The notes below the pieces were generated by a model. It ran no database searches. It was given only the letters and a program-made list of their open reading frames with translations, and was not told the DNA's origin. Made by a program: the position numbers and the translations under genes. A stretch of 64,000 nt of DNA from Collybia mongolica (Eukaryota > Basidiomycota > Agaricomycetes > Agaricales > Clitocybaceae): NCBI GenBank assembly GCA_013420905.1, contig JAAXNY010000006.1, forward strand, positions 2,790,001 to 2,854,000, written 5' to 3'. Positions 1 through 12,800 of this stretch are shown here, piece after piece. The stretch's first letter is position 1; the number at the start of each line of letters is the position of its first letter.

Positions 1-2584
1 CTGACAACGCACCATCAGGTATGTCTCTCGGAGACTGCGTCTGTAGGAGTGACACGACCTTGTGTGTAGACCGTTCATAAACTTCCCCGAAAACTCTACG
101 GAGACTTAAATCCTCTTCATTTCCAAATCTACCAATCATTTTCCCAGCAATCCAAAGATAACTCGGGAATCCTGTGGCGTCAAAAGCAATCGACATTCTC
201 GCAATAACTGAAGGAGCGACCACAAGAGCAGCGCTCCCGAAAAGCGTTATTCCGTGACGAATGACCCGAGTAGTTCGCTCTGCAATGTCATAATCCGATC
301 CGTATTTGGCAAGGAAGCTATCAAAGATGGCCCATGCGTCTTGGCAGCTACCCTGACAAGCACTTGGGAGCTGTTCTCCAAAGCTGTGGATGACATGCAG
401 CATGACTTCTAGATTCTCCAGCCCATCTATACCAGAGTGAGAATAAAGTAAGACAGAGTCAAATGGAGAGCGTACTACTGATTGCTTGAAGTTCTTCTTT
501 TGTCGCGAGAGTAGTTTTGCTGGTGATTGTGTGAACCTGTCCGAGAATGTCTAAGGAGAACGTCCTAAGAGACTCGGCTGCTCGCTCCATCGGCATAGCG
601 GATATAACGTAGGCGATTGCTTCGTAAACCTGGCGTCTATCATCTTGTACCAACTTCGACCCAGACGTGCTGAGAAATGTATGCAGCGTGGGCAAGAAGT
701 CGACCAAATGCTAAATGAAAATGTTGTTGAGATCACGCATCATAGTTTGATATAGAAGGTGGAATTCACCTGTTTACAGTCTTGACATAAATACTTCAAC
801 GCCTGTCCCGCAGCAGCACAAACTTCTGTGTCCAGATCGTCAAAGCCGGCGGATATGTATCGCAGCTGGAAACTGATATATTCCGGGTGCATGTTTATCC
901 ACTCCGTATAGCGGGATATAATGAGCAGCGCCGCATAACGGACGCGAGGGTGGTTTGGCAAGGATGGTATAAGATCCATGATCTTCGGCACAGCGTTCTT
1001 ATCCGTAGGATCTATCTCTGCTCCCATAGATCTCATGGCGAATAAAGGGGCTTCTATTTCTTGCCAAGATACGGACTCAGGGCCCCTCGAAAGCGCAGTA
1101 GTAATCATGTCATAGGTCGCCAATAGGCAGGTATCTGTTCGAAGGACGAAACAACAATCTTTGAGTGTGTCACCCATTACGTGCCTAAATGACCTGAAAA
1201 CATCTGCTTCTTGACCTGAGAAGGAATTGGGGTCCGAAGGGAAATGCAAGTGCCCTATTATAACGCGCATAAGGGCTTGGTATGCCTCTACGAATAGGGG
1301 AGAAACGGATGATTTTTTCCCGATGTTTTGAGCGAGTCGCATCCAGAAAGGGAAGGTGATGGGAACAATGTCGAGGTCAGGATAAGCAGAGCACTCTCCA
1401 ATTGCCTCGACGATCGGGAAGAAAGTCTCGGTATGCTGTAACAATAACAGCCGATACGTTTCACCAGCCTCGGCAAAAATGCGCGCATAACCCCGAATCT
1501 TTTCAGGATCGTCGCGTTCCTTGAGGAGCTGGGGTCGAAGGGCGATTATCCTGGGCACAATAAGTTGGATGACAGCCATGTTATCATCAATTTCCTGGGT
1601 TTCGTGAACTAATTCACATATGACGTCGACTGCTGAATCAAAGAGAGCGTCAGAGGCCAATGCCTCAAAGGCAAACGAAAACAAGGGAGTCTCCGCCAGA
1701 TCTGCAATGTTGACCTCCCCCGCGATGAGCCAACTACGCAAGCAGTTAAATACTTGGGATTGAACCGCTGATGTAACTCCTGAGGAAACATATAGGTTAA
1801 TAATTGTATCGGGCGAAGGTAATTGCCTACGTGCCAGCCTGAATGTACATTGTCAACAATTCCAAAATTTGTTTCGAATTTGCATCGAGGAGACGCGCAG
1901 ATCTTTCTTTATACTCGTCATCCTGCATATTTTAGTCTCGATTCTATAACAGATAAAGACCAAAATTCTACCTACCGTCACTGGAATTTTCGTATTGCTG
2001 TTGAGTTCTTCGGGAAGGAGGGTCAGAAACTGGAGGAGCGTAGGGACAGTAGCAGGGTTCCTCCCAAAAGATTCGATCATGGTCTGGACGGCGTTGGACC
2101 AAGATGGCATTTGTAACGCGATTCCAGCAAGAGCCAAACACAGCTGCACGATGATCGTTCGGGGACCCACATGATATCGTTCCAAGGCTGTCAAAAGCGT
2201 ATCGCGCAGAGCAGGTAGATTCTGCTCATCAACCTGTTGAAGATCGTACGTGACCTGAACATGATCGATGGAATCAAGACATTTTGTGTATATACAATTG
2301 CCACTCACTTTCGTCCTGAACGTTTGTGCTGCAAACAATTTTGCTGCAGGTGGGGCATCGGGAGATAGGAGGAGGACATTACAGGTTGTCCATGCCTCAG
2401 GCTAGGACAAGGAGCGGATTGGGACACAGTCAGAGGTGCTGGTTGCGAGACTGGCCACAGGCGAAAGACAATTTACAGAATGCTGAAAATCCTGAAGCCA
2501 GGAATTCGCTCTTTCTAGCGATGCCTTGTCTGGGGCTCTACTGAAAACATCAAGTGCTGATAACAAAGCCTGGATATCAGCCAT
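1..2584 (-). CDS. MTR10: Nuclear import receptor, MTR10/transportin-3 type (3' end beyond window)
   Basis: Importin-beta family karyopherin. Family members carry SR/RNA-binding proteins into the nucleus and affect mRNA export. The chosen ATG at 2582-2584 opens MADIQALLSALDVFSRAP, followed by an importin N-terminal type helix (ANSWLQDFQHS) and, after an intron, KLFAAQTFRTKV and a segment on transport competence (ELNSNTKIPV). The long central exon (about 740-1741) is all alpha-helical HEAT-like repeats, and the reading frame continues through several introns to base 1. The gene is therefore truncated at the window edge, with its C-terminus missing. The assignment rests on recognising the family's N-terminal and central blocks; confidence is high for karyopherin and good for the Mtr10 subgroup. 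Confidence 0.88.
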
Positions 2585-3009
2585 GATGACCAGGATAATG
2601 GAACTTGAAGGGCGTAGGAAAGTAGGGTCGAGTGGAGAACGAAGTGAAGATAATTGGAGCAAGCTTTGTTGTTGTTGACATCGTCTGCCAAGTGGCTTAA
2701 CGGCAAATCAGAGAACAAGGGGAGCGCATAGCGCAAACCATGGTATATTGTCATCGTAAAAGAATTGCGTGTAGACTCCACGCGGAAGAAGACCCATCAA
2801 GAGAATGATACTAAGCGCAAGAAAGCAATAGGGGGAACATCCGTGCAAAAGAGTGTGAGGGGAAGAAGACCAAGAGAATGACCGGGTAAGGAAACTGCAT
2901 AACGTATACAAAGAAGGAGACTAAAGGGATATATATAGAGATAGCTAGACGTAGAAAAGACCAGAATCTGAATGATGTTTGACGTCTGGGGCCGTGGCAG
3001 TCCTAACCC

Positions 3010-4723
3010 CTAGGTGCGGAGGAAGCCCTTCTTTCTACCAGTCTGTTGAATGTGCCGTGGTGAGCTGTTGTTTCAACCAGAAACATAAGAATCTTACGGA
3101 AGCCTTCTCAGGGGTCAATGGTCGTCCGCTCTCGATTTTCCGCTTCTTGTCCTCGAGATCCGCGCGCTGCTTTTCTAAAGCATCCTTCATTTCTTTGTGT
3201 CGGGCGTATAATTCTTCCTCGGATTGCTTGAGCTTCGCTTCTTTCTCTTGTACTTTCTGTTGGAATACCATCTTCATCTCAGCCTCCATCTTCGCTAGCT
3301 TGGCCTCATGCAGGACACGCTCCTCCTGCATTCTCGCTGCGGGACTAATAAATAGAGATTAGGATAAGCAATATTGTAGAAGAAGAACCATACTTGATCT
3401 CCTTGAATACAGTGGAATCTTGAGCAACACCCATGCTGAGTAGTTTTTCCGTTCTCCAGTTCTCATAAAGGACGTCATTGGTGTACTCTCTCAGCTCCTC
3501 CATGTATGTCCGGACAAGCATTTGACGAAGTTTAACAAAATCACAATGCTCTTCGTTATCAACCTCAACAACACCCCATGGGTATGCGCGGCCACGAACT
3601 TCTCGGCCATCGGGTGTGGCAACAATCTTGTCTGATCCAACGACTGCAAAAGGGATTTTACTTGCAATTTCTTCCGCTTCAGCGATAGTTTCCTCATCCT
3701 CATTATCATAGGTAGGAGCTTGGAAAATGTGGATGTTGTGGTGGGCAATATCAGACAAAATCTATTTGCCTCAATGAGTAATTGTTTCGCGACGCAAGGC
3801 ATGCTTTCTTACACGCTCTTTGAACTCCGCAATTTCCTCATCTGTCATAGTATCTGCCTTGGCAATGACAGGGATCAGGTTGACTTTGGTGTGCAGTCTG
3901 CGCATAAATTCAATGTCGATTTTTTTCAAGCTAACATTACATGTCAGGATTTGAACAAAAACATTTTGAAGTAAACTTACGAATGCCCTGTGGGTTGGAT
4001 AAAGTACAGGCAAGCGTGTACACGGTTGTCAACGACTTTCATCCTGTTGACACGGTTTTCTTGCTCAAGATACGAATCAAACCGTGATTCAATGTTCTCG
4101 ACAATGGGTTTCCAGCTAGAAATACAGTTTAGAGTCTCGTCTACGCAGAGTGAAGAAAGGCTATTCAGTGCACCTGTCATCATTGTTGACGAAGTCACCA
4201 AACCCAGGGGTGTCCACGACAGTCAGGTGGAGGCGAACACCATTCTCCTCGATATCTAACGAAGAGTTCGTTTGCATAGTGTCAAGGAGTTTAGATGACG
4301 TAAAACGTACCGGCCCCGATGCTCTCGATAGCAACGGTCTTGGGCCTTTCCGCGGCGGGAGGTAAGGGCTCCTTGGGAGGATAGAGAGTGGTGTTGAAAA
4401 GGGTGTTAATTAAGGTGGACTTTCCCAGGCCGGACTCCCCTGAAGGTAAGAACAAGCCACGTTGAGCAGCAAGCCCTTCAGATGAAAAGAGGGCGAGGTA
4501 GCGTACCGACAACCATGGCAGTGAACTGGAAACCCTTCCTGACGCTTTTCCTATGAACCTGGTTCGGGAGATTGGCAAAACCCACATAACCCATCAACTT
4601 TTTACGAATGACGGACGACATGCCAGACGTATTGCCTGTCTGAGCTAGAGAAGGATTGGAACCGTTGGCAAAGCCATTTGGCGAGAGGTCGCCATTGTGG
4701 GAAGAGGTATATGAGTCCGTCAT
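3010..4723 (-). CDS. CDC3: Septin, Cdc3 type
   Basis: GTP-binding septin that assembles into cortical filaments and rings at septa, hyphal tips and clamp cells. The start at 4721-4723 gives a short polar N-terminus, then the Cdc3-like block [11 protein letters not shown]. The P-loop is GESGLGKST, the switch-type DTPG motif lies near 4210-4240, and the base-specificity AKAD motif near 3850. The C-terminus is a long charged coiled coil (about 3100-3330). I place a last 55-nt intron at 3043-3097, which changes the tail from a read-through to a basic KKGFLRT ending at a TAG at 3010-3012, as expected for this subgroup. There are about seven exons. Family certain; Cdc3 subgroup likely from the [11 protein letters not shown] block. 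Confidence 0.9.
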
Positions 4724-5567
4724 CTAGGGGTCAAAAGGAGAGGAATATATTGAGGGAGGGAGAGAAGGGAGGAGAAAGTAAAAAAAAATACTTTTGGGCT
4801 TGATAGGACGGGGGAAGGGAAAGAAGTCGGACGACGTTGTGTCTGTTTGGTCTTGGTGGCACTCACATCCAATTTTGGTTTGGGAAGGAGAAGGGACTAT
4901 TATGTATATGATCAATTATTGATTTAGCCGCCATTCAACGAGAACAAGACGAAGGTGAGCACCCAGGAAAATGAGATAGTCTTCATGTTGACAGTACGGT
5001 TGCGCCCAAGTCACACCTTTAAAGATTTATTGCCATTTATCTAGTCTCTGCATGTGCATAACATGTGGGCCCAACGTTGTGGTACGAGTTGTTATTGAAA
5101 TAGTCTAACTATTATATGCCAGTGCCCTTCAGTTAAACACAAGTTAGCTTAGTTGATGCACAAGACATTAGAAGTCTATCCTCTCTGTGTGTCCGGTCCA
5201 CATCATTGTTGCCCGGTATGACTATTAATATGAGGAGGCCTATTGTCTGCACCGGCGGTCTAAATTCTGCCCCGATAACCTCGAAGAAGTCTGTACCTTT
5301 TGGTACTGCCAGTTCTGAACAGTTCCGGGTTTGAGGCGTTAACCGCGGAGGTCTAGGAGCCATAAACTATCTTTCCTTCCTGCAGCTCTCGGCCGTCGAT
5401 CAAACCCTAATATCGTGGGAGGCCTTGTCATATCGTCTCGACAAAGTTGTGGCTACGACCTAGGTAACTGTAAATAGAAAAGTTTTTTTGAACATTTGGT
5501 ATCGAGCGATTCAAAAGCGTCCGTAAGTTTGCGGATTGTGGCATTTTTACTATTGTAGATTGTATGA
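4724..5567. other. Intergenic region between septin and mS35
   Basis: This 844-bp stretch holds the septin promoter and 5' leader next to 4724, including A-rich and GA-rich runs at about 4740-4800, and the 3' flank of the mS35 gene. An open frame of 76 codons on the minus strand (5133-5363) has a plausible ATG but no recognisable domain, no splice partner and no resemblance to anything I know. I do not call it a gene. No tRNA or repeat was recognised. Confidence 0.5.
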
Positions 5568-6442
5568 TCATACACTGGATTTCACGTTATGGGCGGGTAA
5601 CCAGTCCTTGGGGAAATCTAACAAAGATGGACCTTCGAAAGCACGGGCGCGAAGATGATCACCACGCTTTGCCTTCCGAGTTTTGGAATATACATGTCGT
5701 AAGTCAATCGGTACGTCTTTGAACATGTCCTTGGAGTTCTGGACGAGGTTCAATACTTTTGTTTCAGTAACAAATGAAACTCACATTGGCCTCAGTGATT
5801 AATCTATCCAATGTATCACTTGCCCACTTAAGGTTCATGGCGGGTTTCGGGAAATCTTCGCAGGAGATTTTGATGTAGCCATTGTCCCATATATCAAGAT
5901 CGTTAACGCCTGCATCTGCAGGAGGGTTGGGCGTCCACCGTGGCCCAGCCAAGAGTTTGATTTTATGAATAGCGTTGGCATCCCGTAGCGGAAGCCGGTC
6001 CACCGACACGACAATGACACGCTTCGCGGTCACAGGATGGCCTTCCCCAGCATAATCCAAGGAACGCACGATGATAGGAGTCTGGTTTGTCGGGGGGAAA
6101 AAAGGTTTGCGATATGCTTTATCTGGGTCAGCCGGAAGGAATGTAGTGAGGGTATGCGGAGCTCTTACCGGCAAGTTTAGGCATTTCATGTTCTATAAGT
6201 CGGAGGTAATACAATACCTGACGTTGTTGCCGAAGCATAAGGTGGCCAGCAGATGCAGAATCATCATCGTCGTACTCGTCATTCAGCAAGTCAAAAGCTT
6301 GGTCAGACGTGAGCTTTTCTTCGGCCTTCACGCGCCGGGCCAATGCTGGAGAAGATGATGAGAACGGTCTCAGTGAAGGAAAGGATACAAGACGGGCATT
6401 TTTCCCAGATATTCGAGGTAAAATGCTGACGAAAGTTGCCAT
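5568..6442 (-). CDS. RSM24: Mitochondrial small ribosomal subunit protein mS35 (Rsm24)
   Basis: Component of the mitochondrial 37S ribosomal subunit. The start at 6440-6442 opens an arginine- and serine-rich presequence (MATFVSILPRISGKNARLVS), as expected for matrix import. The conserved MRP-S28/Rsm24 domain follows after an intron, with GEGHPVTAKRVIVVSVDRL, then IHKIKLLAGPRW, DNGYIKISCEDFP and MNLKWASDTLDRLI. A final exon carries a basic tail (VYSKTRKAKRGDHLRAR) ending with TGA at 5568-5570. Four exons are apparent. It lies head-to-head with the CZIB-like gene, with only 162 bp between start codons, so the two probably share a promoter. Confidence 0.87.
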
Positions 6443-6604
6443 GATTGTGTGGAGGGTCCATCAACACCAAGTGAAAAATAACATTATAGAAGGTTTTGCT
6501 AAACAACGCCAAACCATGAAATTGAAGGGTCAGCTTTTCATCAGGCACTTCGAATCCAATTTCACGACCATTTTCATAAAAACGAGGTGAAGGTATCGAG
6601 AGCC

Positions 6605-7400
6605 ATGGTTGTAAGCGAACGTACATCCACATCTCTAAATATAAGCCAGGCTGAACTAAATGGATAGCGCCTTCAACTCTATATCAAAGCAGATCTTGAA
6701 AACGTCACTTCCTTGATACCTGCTGACGATTTTGAGTATTTCTTCCAAGTCCGCACCCCATTGCATGGCTCTCTATCTATCTCACCATCAATTATCGTAG
6801 GTGAAATGCAACAGCTGCAATGAAATACACCCCAAACTTGTATCTCTCAACCGTCAAGTATGAATAACAGTCACACTCACCTGCCAGTGAGAAGGTGACC
6901 TTATCATAGGAAGAACGTGAAATCTCTGGTGGGAAGGGAAATACAGCGAATTTTGTTTGGCGATGTGGCATGTGTGCGTTTCTCCGTTTGTCATTTTGCA
7001 TCGGAAATGTCTCATGTTAACGATCAGGCAAACGTGAAAGCTCTGCCAAGTTTGAGACAGGTGTTATAACCCCATACATAGCGGAAAACGGACAGTATGG
7101 CCCTCTCCTAGTCCTCGAATGCCGCGGATTAGAATTCATAGGCTTTGATCCAGAAGTAAGGACGACCGAGTCATATTACTACTCTCGTTAATTTCTCCAA
7201 TGCAGGGTCTTTGGAAATGCACAGGTTCAACTGGGAAGGTATTTCCAGAGGTTGATTTGACAGGAGGGGAATGGAACGACTATGACGAAAATGTTAGTTT
7301 GCACAACATTCTCACCCCATATTGCTGTTGATATCAAACCCTCAAGGCTGCATTGCCTGTAGGTATTTCAGAATTTGGGAGCCGGTGGAACAGGGCCTAG
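6605..7400 (+). CDS. CXXC zinc-binding protein, CZIB/UPF0587 (DUF866) family
   Basis: Small conserved eukaryotic zinc protein; the human relative is C1orf123/CZIB, whose exact role is unsettled. It is built from seven short exons and no single open frame exceeds about 40 codons, so simple ORF scans miss it. I read exons 6605-6610, 6668-6748, 6801-6857, 6910-6973, 7028-7155, 7206-7292 and 7347-7400. The first exon holds only the two codons ATG GTT. The joined protein is about 158 aa. It carries two CXXC knuckles (CNSC and CGMC), the block LENVTSLIPADDFEYFF near the N-terminus, LVLECRGLEF, and a C-terminal WNDYDE motif, all in the family order. Intron 2 has a weak donor (GTCCGC). The tail ends close to the IQ-motif gene, which converges on it. 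Confidence 0.85.
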
Positions 7401-7611
7401 TCTTTTTACTTCCAGCTCGCGCATAACCCAGCGTCTGCAACGTCGATTTAATGACATAACAATGGTGTAGTATTTCCGGTCATGACAATGTTTCCGTACA
7501 GTTCCAGATGTGCAGGTTATTAAATGACAAGTCATGATATCTCACCGCTGCCTGTGTAGAGACTTCCACTGTTGGTAACATTGTTACCCTTTGCGTTTTA
7601 CTTTATTCTTC

Positions 7612-9560
7612 CTATGCCTTTCCCTTCCATTTTGCAATATGCTCGATCCTATATTTGGCCGCCACCTTAGCTAACATTCTGGTACCCAAACACCTTTACT
7701 TACCCCCAAAGAGCAGCTTCGGCCTTGCTTATCTTCACCTTTCTCATGTCAACTCCACGTTCGGTCAGAATCTCGAGAAATGTGTGAAAATGCTAAAGAA
7801 AAGTCGATGGGTAGTTGTTTCAGTGAGAAAGGTTTGCTGGCATACATTTATAGAAGTCCTATCACAATAGAGAAGAGTCAGGTCGCGTATCGGTGTACAA
7901 AGGACAACTGAACAATAAACCTGTAATGGCCGGATAGAGGGGAAAGCGTATGAATTATTCCATCCTTCACAGTTATCAGTCCAGCGGAAGTAACAAGGCC
8001 TCCTGCCACGAATGAAGAATGTTGGAAATTTCCTGTCTCTGAATAGATAGTTATAGGCTACCCTCTATGTCTAGAAGCAAAGAAGATGTAAGATAATTCA
8101 CCCTTGATACCGACATATATGTTGACTTTCAACGATCAATAAAAGAGCCCAGTTAAGCCGACAGCATTTGAGATACACGGATTATACGAACAGTTCTTGT
8201 CCTGCCACAGGCTGAGAATTCATTTGTTGCTAAGGCATCGTGAACACTAAAACTTACAGAGACATATATCCATGTGTTTCGACGCACTGTTTTCCTTAAC
8301 AAACGTTGCATGATACCTCCTGGAGTGATGTGTTGTCGCAGATACCGAGTCCAGCTATATTTCCCGAAGGCCCGGCCCACGTAGTGAGTAGCCTCATTGG
8401 CTTGTCTACTTGATGAAGACTTTGCTGATACTGTTCTTCGAAATTTCTCGGGTGGGTCTTCAGGTAAGTCTTGAGGAACTATGCCTGTCCCGTCACCTGC
8501 ATCCATCCAGTGGCCGGCCGTGGTATCCACAGGTTGGTTATTCTTTGCCCAGAGTAATTTCCCATCGTCACCGACCTTGACCAGGTAGTTAAGCCCTAAG
8601 GGAACGACCAATTGATTCAGAGTTATGTGGAGGAGATTTCCACCAACTTACTTTGCTCAGCTGAAAGATACCTATTTGTGACCTGCTGTGTTTAGAGGAA
8701 AGAGAGTCGGATAAAAGTAGTCGCGCTGTGCTTGCCTTATTGTCTAAGGAGCAGTTCAAAATCGACGATTCTTCGACATTGATTTGTTTGTCTTACCTCC
8801 TTTTCCAGTTGAGTGCGAGGGCATTCATCTAATGACAGCTCCTTTCCTTGCCCATCATCGAGCCTGTAGCATTGTCCGACATTAGTACGAAACGTCGCAT
8901 AATAGTGCACTTGCCATTTAAAGAAGTTTTCAGTGGTATTCTCTTCCTGCCATCGTCTGTGGTACCACTAGCAGCCTGGATGAGCTCCGAGTAATAGGGG
9001 AGGTATACGACGACGATGCAAACTTTTACTGAGATTTGTGATCAAATCAGTAACATTCTCGTATAGCTCATAAGATGTGCTCAACAGTTGGATCCATAGC
9101 GATGCTTACTTCGGGAGTACGAAGGATGAGATCAGAAACCATCGTAGCGGAAGAAAGGCTTACCCGTCCACAAGTTCCAGCCAGTGTTGAGTTTCAAGGT
9201 GTTTTTGTTCCGCGCCAGTCTCATGCATGTCGGACGCTCTGAGAATTCTGCTGCCATCCTGCAGTCTGCCAACTAAAAAAGCAGCTCGTCGCCAGCGTTC
9301 TCTAGGAGAGTTCTTGCCATCATAGGCAGCAGCCCTGTCAACCTTTGTTTCTACCAGCGTGAAGAGTTGGATTCAAACTTTTGAGGGTAATGGCGCACCG
9401 CAAATTGAGCTTGTGTAGTAGCATCCTCCCAACGTGTATCAGGAGAAAGCGAGTATTTGTTTAGGGACTTTTTATTTTTCTTTCGCCACAACTGTTGAAT
9501 GAGAATAGCGGCAGCTGCACGAGCAGCATGATCTTGGTCAGAGTTGGTACTTGGTGGCAT
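7612..9560 (-). CDS. IQ calmodulin-binding motif protein, fungal family of unknown role
   Basis: The start at 9558-9560 begins a protein with an IQ motif at about residues 19-31 (ILIQQLWRKKNKK), suggesting calmodulin or myosin-light-chain binding. Later blocks are RERWRRAAFLVGRLQDG, HRRWQEENTTENFFKW, LNYLVKVGDDGKLLWAKN, VDTTAGHWMDAGDGTGIVP, HYVGRAFGKYSWTRYL, LRKTVRRNTWIYVSD and, near the end, FVAGGLVTSAGLITVK and LSPLSGHYR. The last coding exon ends at a TAG at 7612-7614. About twelve short exons are needed. They fill what looks like an empty region (7.6-8.2 kb) if only long ORFs are considered. One intron (8864-8914) is GC-AG. I recognise the arrangement from other fungal genomes, but no function is established. 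Confidence 0.78.
8864..8914 (-). other. GC-AG intron inside the IQ-motif gene
   Basis: On the minus strand the exon ends TTTAAATG, followed by the donor GCAAGT and, 51 nt later, the acceptor CTACAG. Only this junction keeps the frame, giving FFKW then LDDGQGKEL. GCAAGT is the strong consensus of the minor GC-AG class spliced by the major spliceosome. Confidence 0.7.
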
Positions 9561-9809
9561 AAAAGTGGTGAACCCGAGTGTGGTTATAGACTGGTCGCGT
9601 AGAATGACGTCATGTGCATTAGGACATTAAATCGCTACAGAATGTTTTTACCGTATGGCTAGAGTGAACAGATGGCATGGAGTCAGGAAAACAATGATGG
9701 GAGTAGTAAGAATGATACCAGAACAATGAATGAAAGAAAGAAAAAAATGCGTAAGTGTGGAGCTGAAATTGTACATGAAGTAGGTAGATAGGTCAGGGGA
9801 AATCAATCC

Positions 9810-12800
9810 TTAAAATCCGGTGAATGCCCAATCCTGTGGGAGTGTTAGATATGGATGCTTTCGAAGTTCTGCCGAAGTCGGGCGCTCCTCCGGATTACTA
9901 GATTTTTTATGAGATATTATTCATTAAATACGAGTGCGAAACACTCACATAGCAAAGCATTTACGTCTAAAGTCGTCAGCCAATTCTGACAATACGACAT
10001 CTTCCGGCACTGGTGGGGGTAGCTTGGATTGGTATAGCTTGAAACGTAGTGTTGACTGTGTAATCTATGAACAAAGAGTTTCGCTTACGTACCTTGAACA
10101 TGACTGCAACAGCCTCATCTCCCATCCATGGCCGCATACCTGCCCACATCTCCAGAACAACACAGCCCACACTCCAGATGTCGATCTTGAAATTGTATCC
10201 TTTCTTTTGAGTGTTGATAACTTCTGGAGCCATCCAGAAAACCGTGCCTTGCATAGCAGTGAAAGCGCCGCCGCTGCTATCGTCTGTCCGCTTTGAAATA
10301 CCAAAATCCGAAATTTTGCAGATGCCAGTCATTTCCACCAATATATTATCCGCCTTGAGGTCCTACGCGCCAAATATATTAGTAAAACGAGAAAAATAGA
10401 TGTATAAGAAGAAATTACTCGGTGTAAAATGCCTTTCGAGTGTAAATATTCTAGGCCGCTGAGAATCTGCGCGGTAAAAGATTTGGTCACATTTTCTTCG
10501 AACTTTCCGTGCTTCAACAAGCAACTTCCGATTGATCCGCCAGGAACATATTCCAAAAAACTTTGGGGTATTAGTGTAGGTCGCCAACTCGAGAAGCTAA
10601 CCGTTAGGCGACTTACATACTAAGATTTGTTGGAGTCTCTTCAAATCCAAGATACTGGACAATATTGGGGTGGTCAAGGTCCTTCAGCGTCTCGCTTTCC
10701 ATTTTAAGAGCTTGAACCACTGTAATTTGTCGAGAGTCATTCTTGTCGCTTGCAGTCTGTGGCATTTCGACTTGCTTGACGGCAATCATTTCACCAGTTG
10801 ACGCATTAAGCGCGAGATAAACGCGACCATAAGTACCCCTGCCAATAAGCTCGCCTCGTACCCATTTAAAAGTGGCTAAAACGGAGTAAGTAAGGACAGT
10901 GATTAAATGTGATAAACTCTTACTCGGACCACCAGAAGGGGACTCGGGTAAAGTCGAGTTGGCATGAATCTTCGCTTGTGCGGTAGTAACCTCTTCTAGT
11001 TTGATTCCCCATAGCTTTGTACTCCGTTTCCGTAGCACATTAGAATAAGAATCCCCTCTCGAACTACGATCAATCAACTTCTTGTGTTCTTCTGCTACAA
11101 TCCGAATTGATTTCTTCCCTCGGATACGCGTTCTGTCAGGAACAGGAGTTGGGGGTGCCAGTACAGCGGGAGGCTCAGCTGTAGTAGGCGAGGTTCCACC
11201 TGAACTGGCTTCAATGACCGGCTTGTCTAAGTCGTGTTCTGGGAAGAATTCTTCAAGACGTTCATAAACATCCTCAGGAGGTGGTCGAGGAGCCCAGGTA
11301 GAGCCTTGCCTATCAGTGAAGGTGCTTCCCCTAGAACCTTTTTCACCTTTGGTTATAGTACGCTTTTGTAAAGATTTCGGTGGAGTGATTGGTCGATGGG
11401 AGGGAGGAAGTGGAGGGGGGGCAAATGTTGTATGTTGGGATTGAGTATTCGTAGACTTTCCTTGTTGCGGATCCTTCGTGCCAGCCTCTGTATGTATTGT
11501 CAATGGTGGGCGTAAAATCGACTTAGGTCTATGTGAATCGGCCATAGGTGGTTTTTTCCATGTCCCGCCGTCATCGCCATCACTGTCTGAGCCATCGCCG
11601 AAGTGGCTGTAGAATGTTGACTGTGACATTTCGCTGGATGAAGATAATGGTGGTGGTGAATGTGGCCGCTTAACAATCTCTTGAAAATGTGGGAGCACCA
11701 GTGTCGCTTCACCAGTCTGTCCAATGAGATTGGAAAGCCAGGCCTTGTCTTCCTGTCGTAAAGTTGATTCCGAAGTGCGGCTAGCCCCATTAGTACCCAA
11801 AAACGTCCCGCCAGACAATGATGATTCCGCGCCAGTTTCATTTTGCTCGCGACTTAGGTGTCGAGGGCTGCGAGGACTCACTGGAGTGCGTGGGGGCGTT
11901 TCGCCCGCATCTGAAGAGCGATCAGAGCGGTTTCCATAGTTAGGCTCGTGTTTGCTGGTGGGGGGACTCGTTGTGTGATATGAACGACCCGGAGACATGG
12001 TTCGAGGAGAGCGAACGTGCTCGCCAGGCTCACAGTTGCTACTCGATGTGGGTGACTGCAGCTGGCGTGGGAACCGATGTGTAGGTGATGTTAGTGAATC
12101 TCCGAACGCCGACTGTGGTCGAGGATAAGGATCATGACTGGGAGACATGAGTCCTCCAGAATATAGATTTCCACGCATGTATGAATTTTGTCCCAGGTCG
12201 AGCGTACTACCATGGATGGATCCTTGTACAGGAAGGGGCCTCACTGTTTGACGCGATTCAAACGACTTCGGAAGTCCGGGTGAGGTGCTAGATGAGAATG
12301 GCATTGGTTCCCGCAAATTATTTGCTTGGCGAGTCATCGGTAATTGAGGTGGCGCGCGCCGTGACCCACCAGGCTGCAAAGTCGCTGGGTGATTGCTGAA
12401 TGCTGAAGCTCGAAGATTGTCCATGCTTTTGGTACCCTTAGTGAGGCGGCGCCACTGGCTTGAAGAACTTGGCATTGCTTTCATGTCTCCTCTTTCCTCC
12501 CCCTTGTAAGTGACAACAAAGTTATGTGGGATGGGTACACCCGCCGGCCGTGAAGTGGATGAAGTGCGAGTCTCGATGGAAGGCACAGGGACGGCCGGGG
12601 GAGGTTGTCGTGGAGCAGAAGGGATAGCCAGAGAACGTCCTGAATATGGAGAAGTCACTTTGTAACGAGGCGACGACAAGGGTGGGCGGGGGGCAGATCG
12701 AGAACCCAGTACAGGAGCACGTAGAGGCTCTTGAACAGCCGAAGGAACGTCCTGTTCGTTTGGGCGACCGTTGTTAGAGGGTATATATACCCAAGACTCA

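Noticed and set aside
3950..3975. tRNA B-box-like GTTCAAATCC on the minus strand
   Set aside because: It falls in a septin intron and no A box or acceptor stem accompanies it.
5133..5363. 76-codon minus-strand open frame between septin and mS35
   Set aside because: It has an ATG but no domain, no splice partner and no recognisable relative; length is within chance.
6303..7001. Minus-strand open frames of 69 and 109 codons upstream of mS35
   Set aside because: They are antisense to the seven-exon CZIB-like gene, whose exons match a known family in order.
7655..7870. 71-codon plus-strand open frame
   Set aside because: It lies opposite the reconstructed 3' exons of the IQ-motif gene, which explain the region better.
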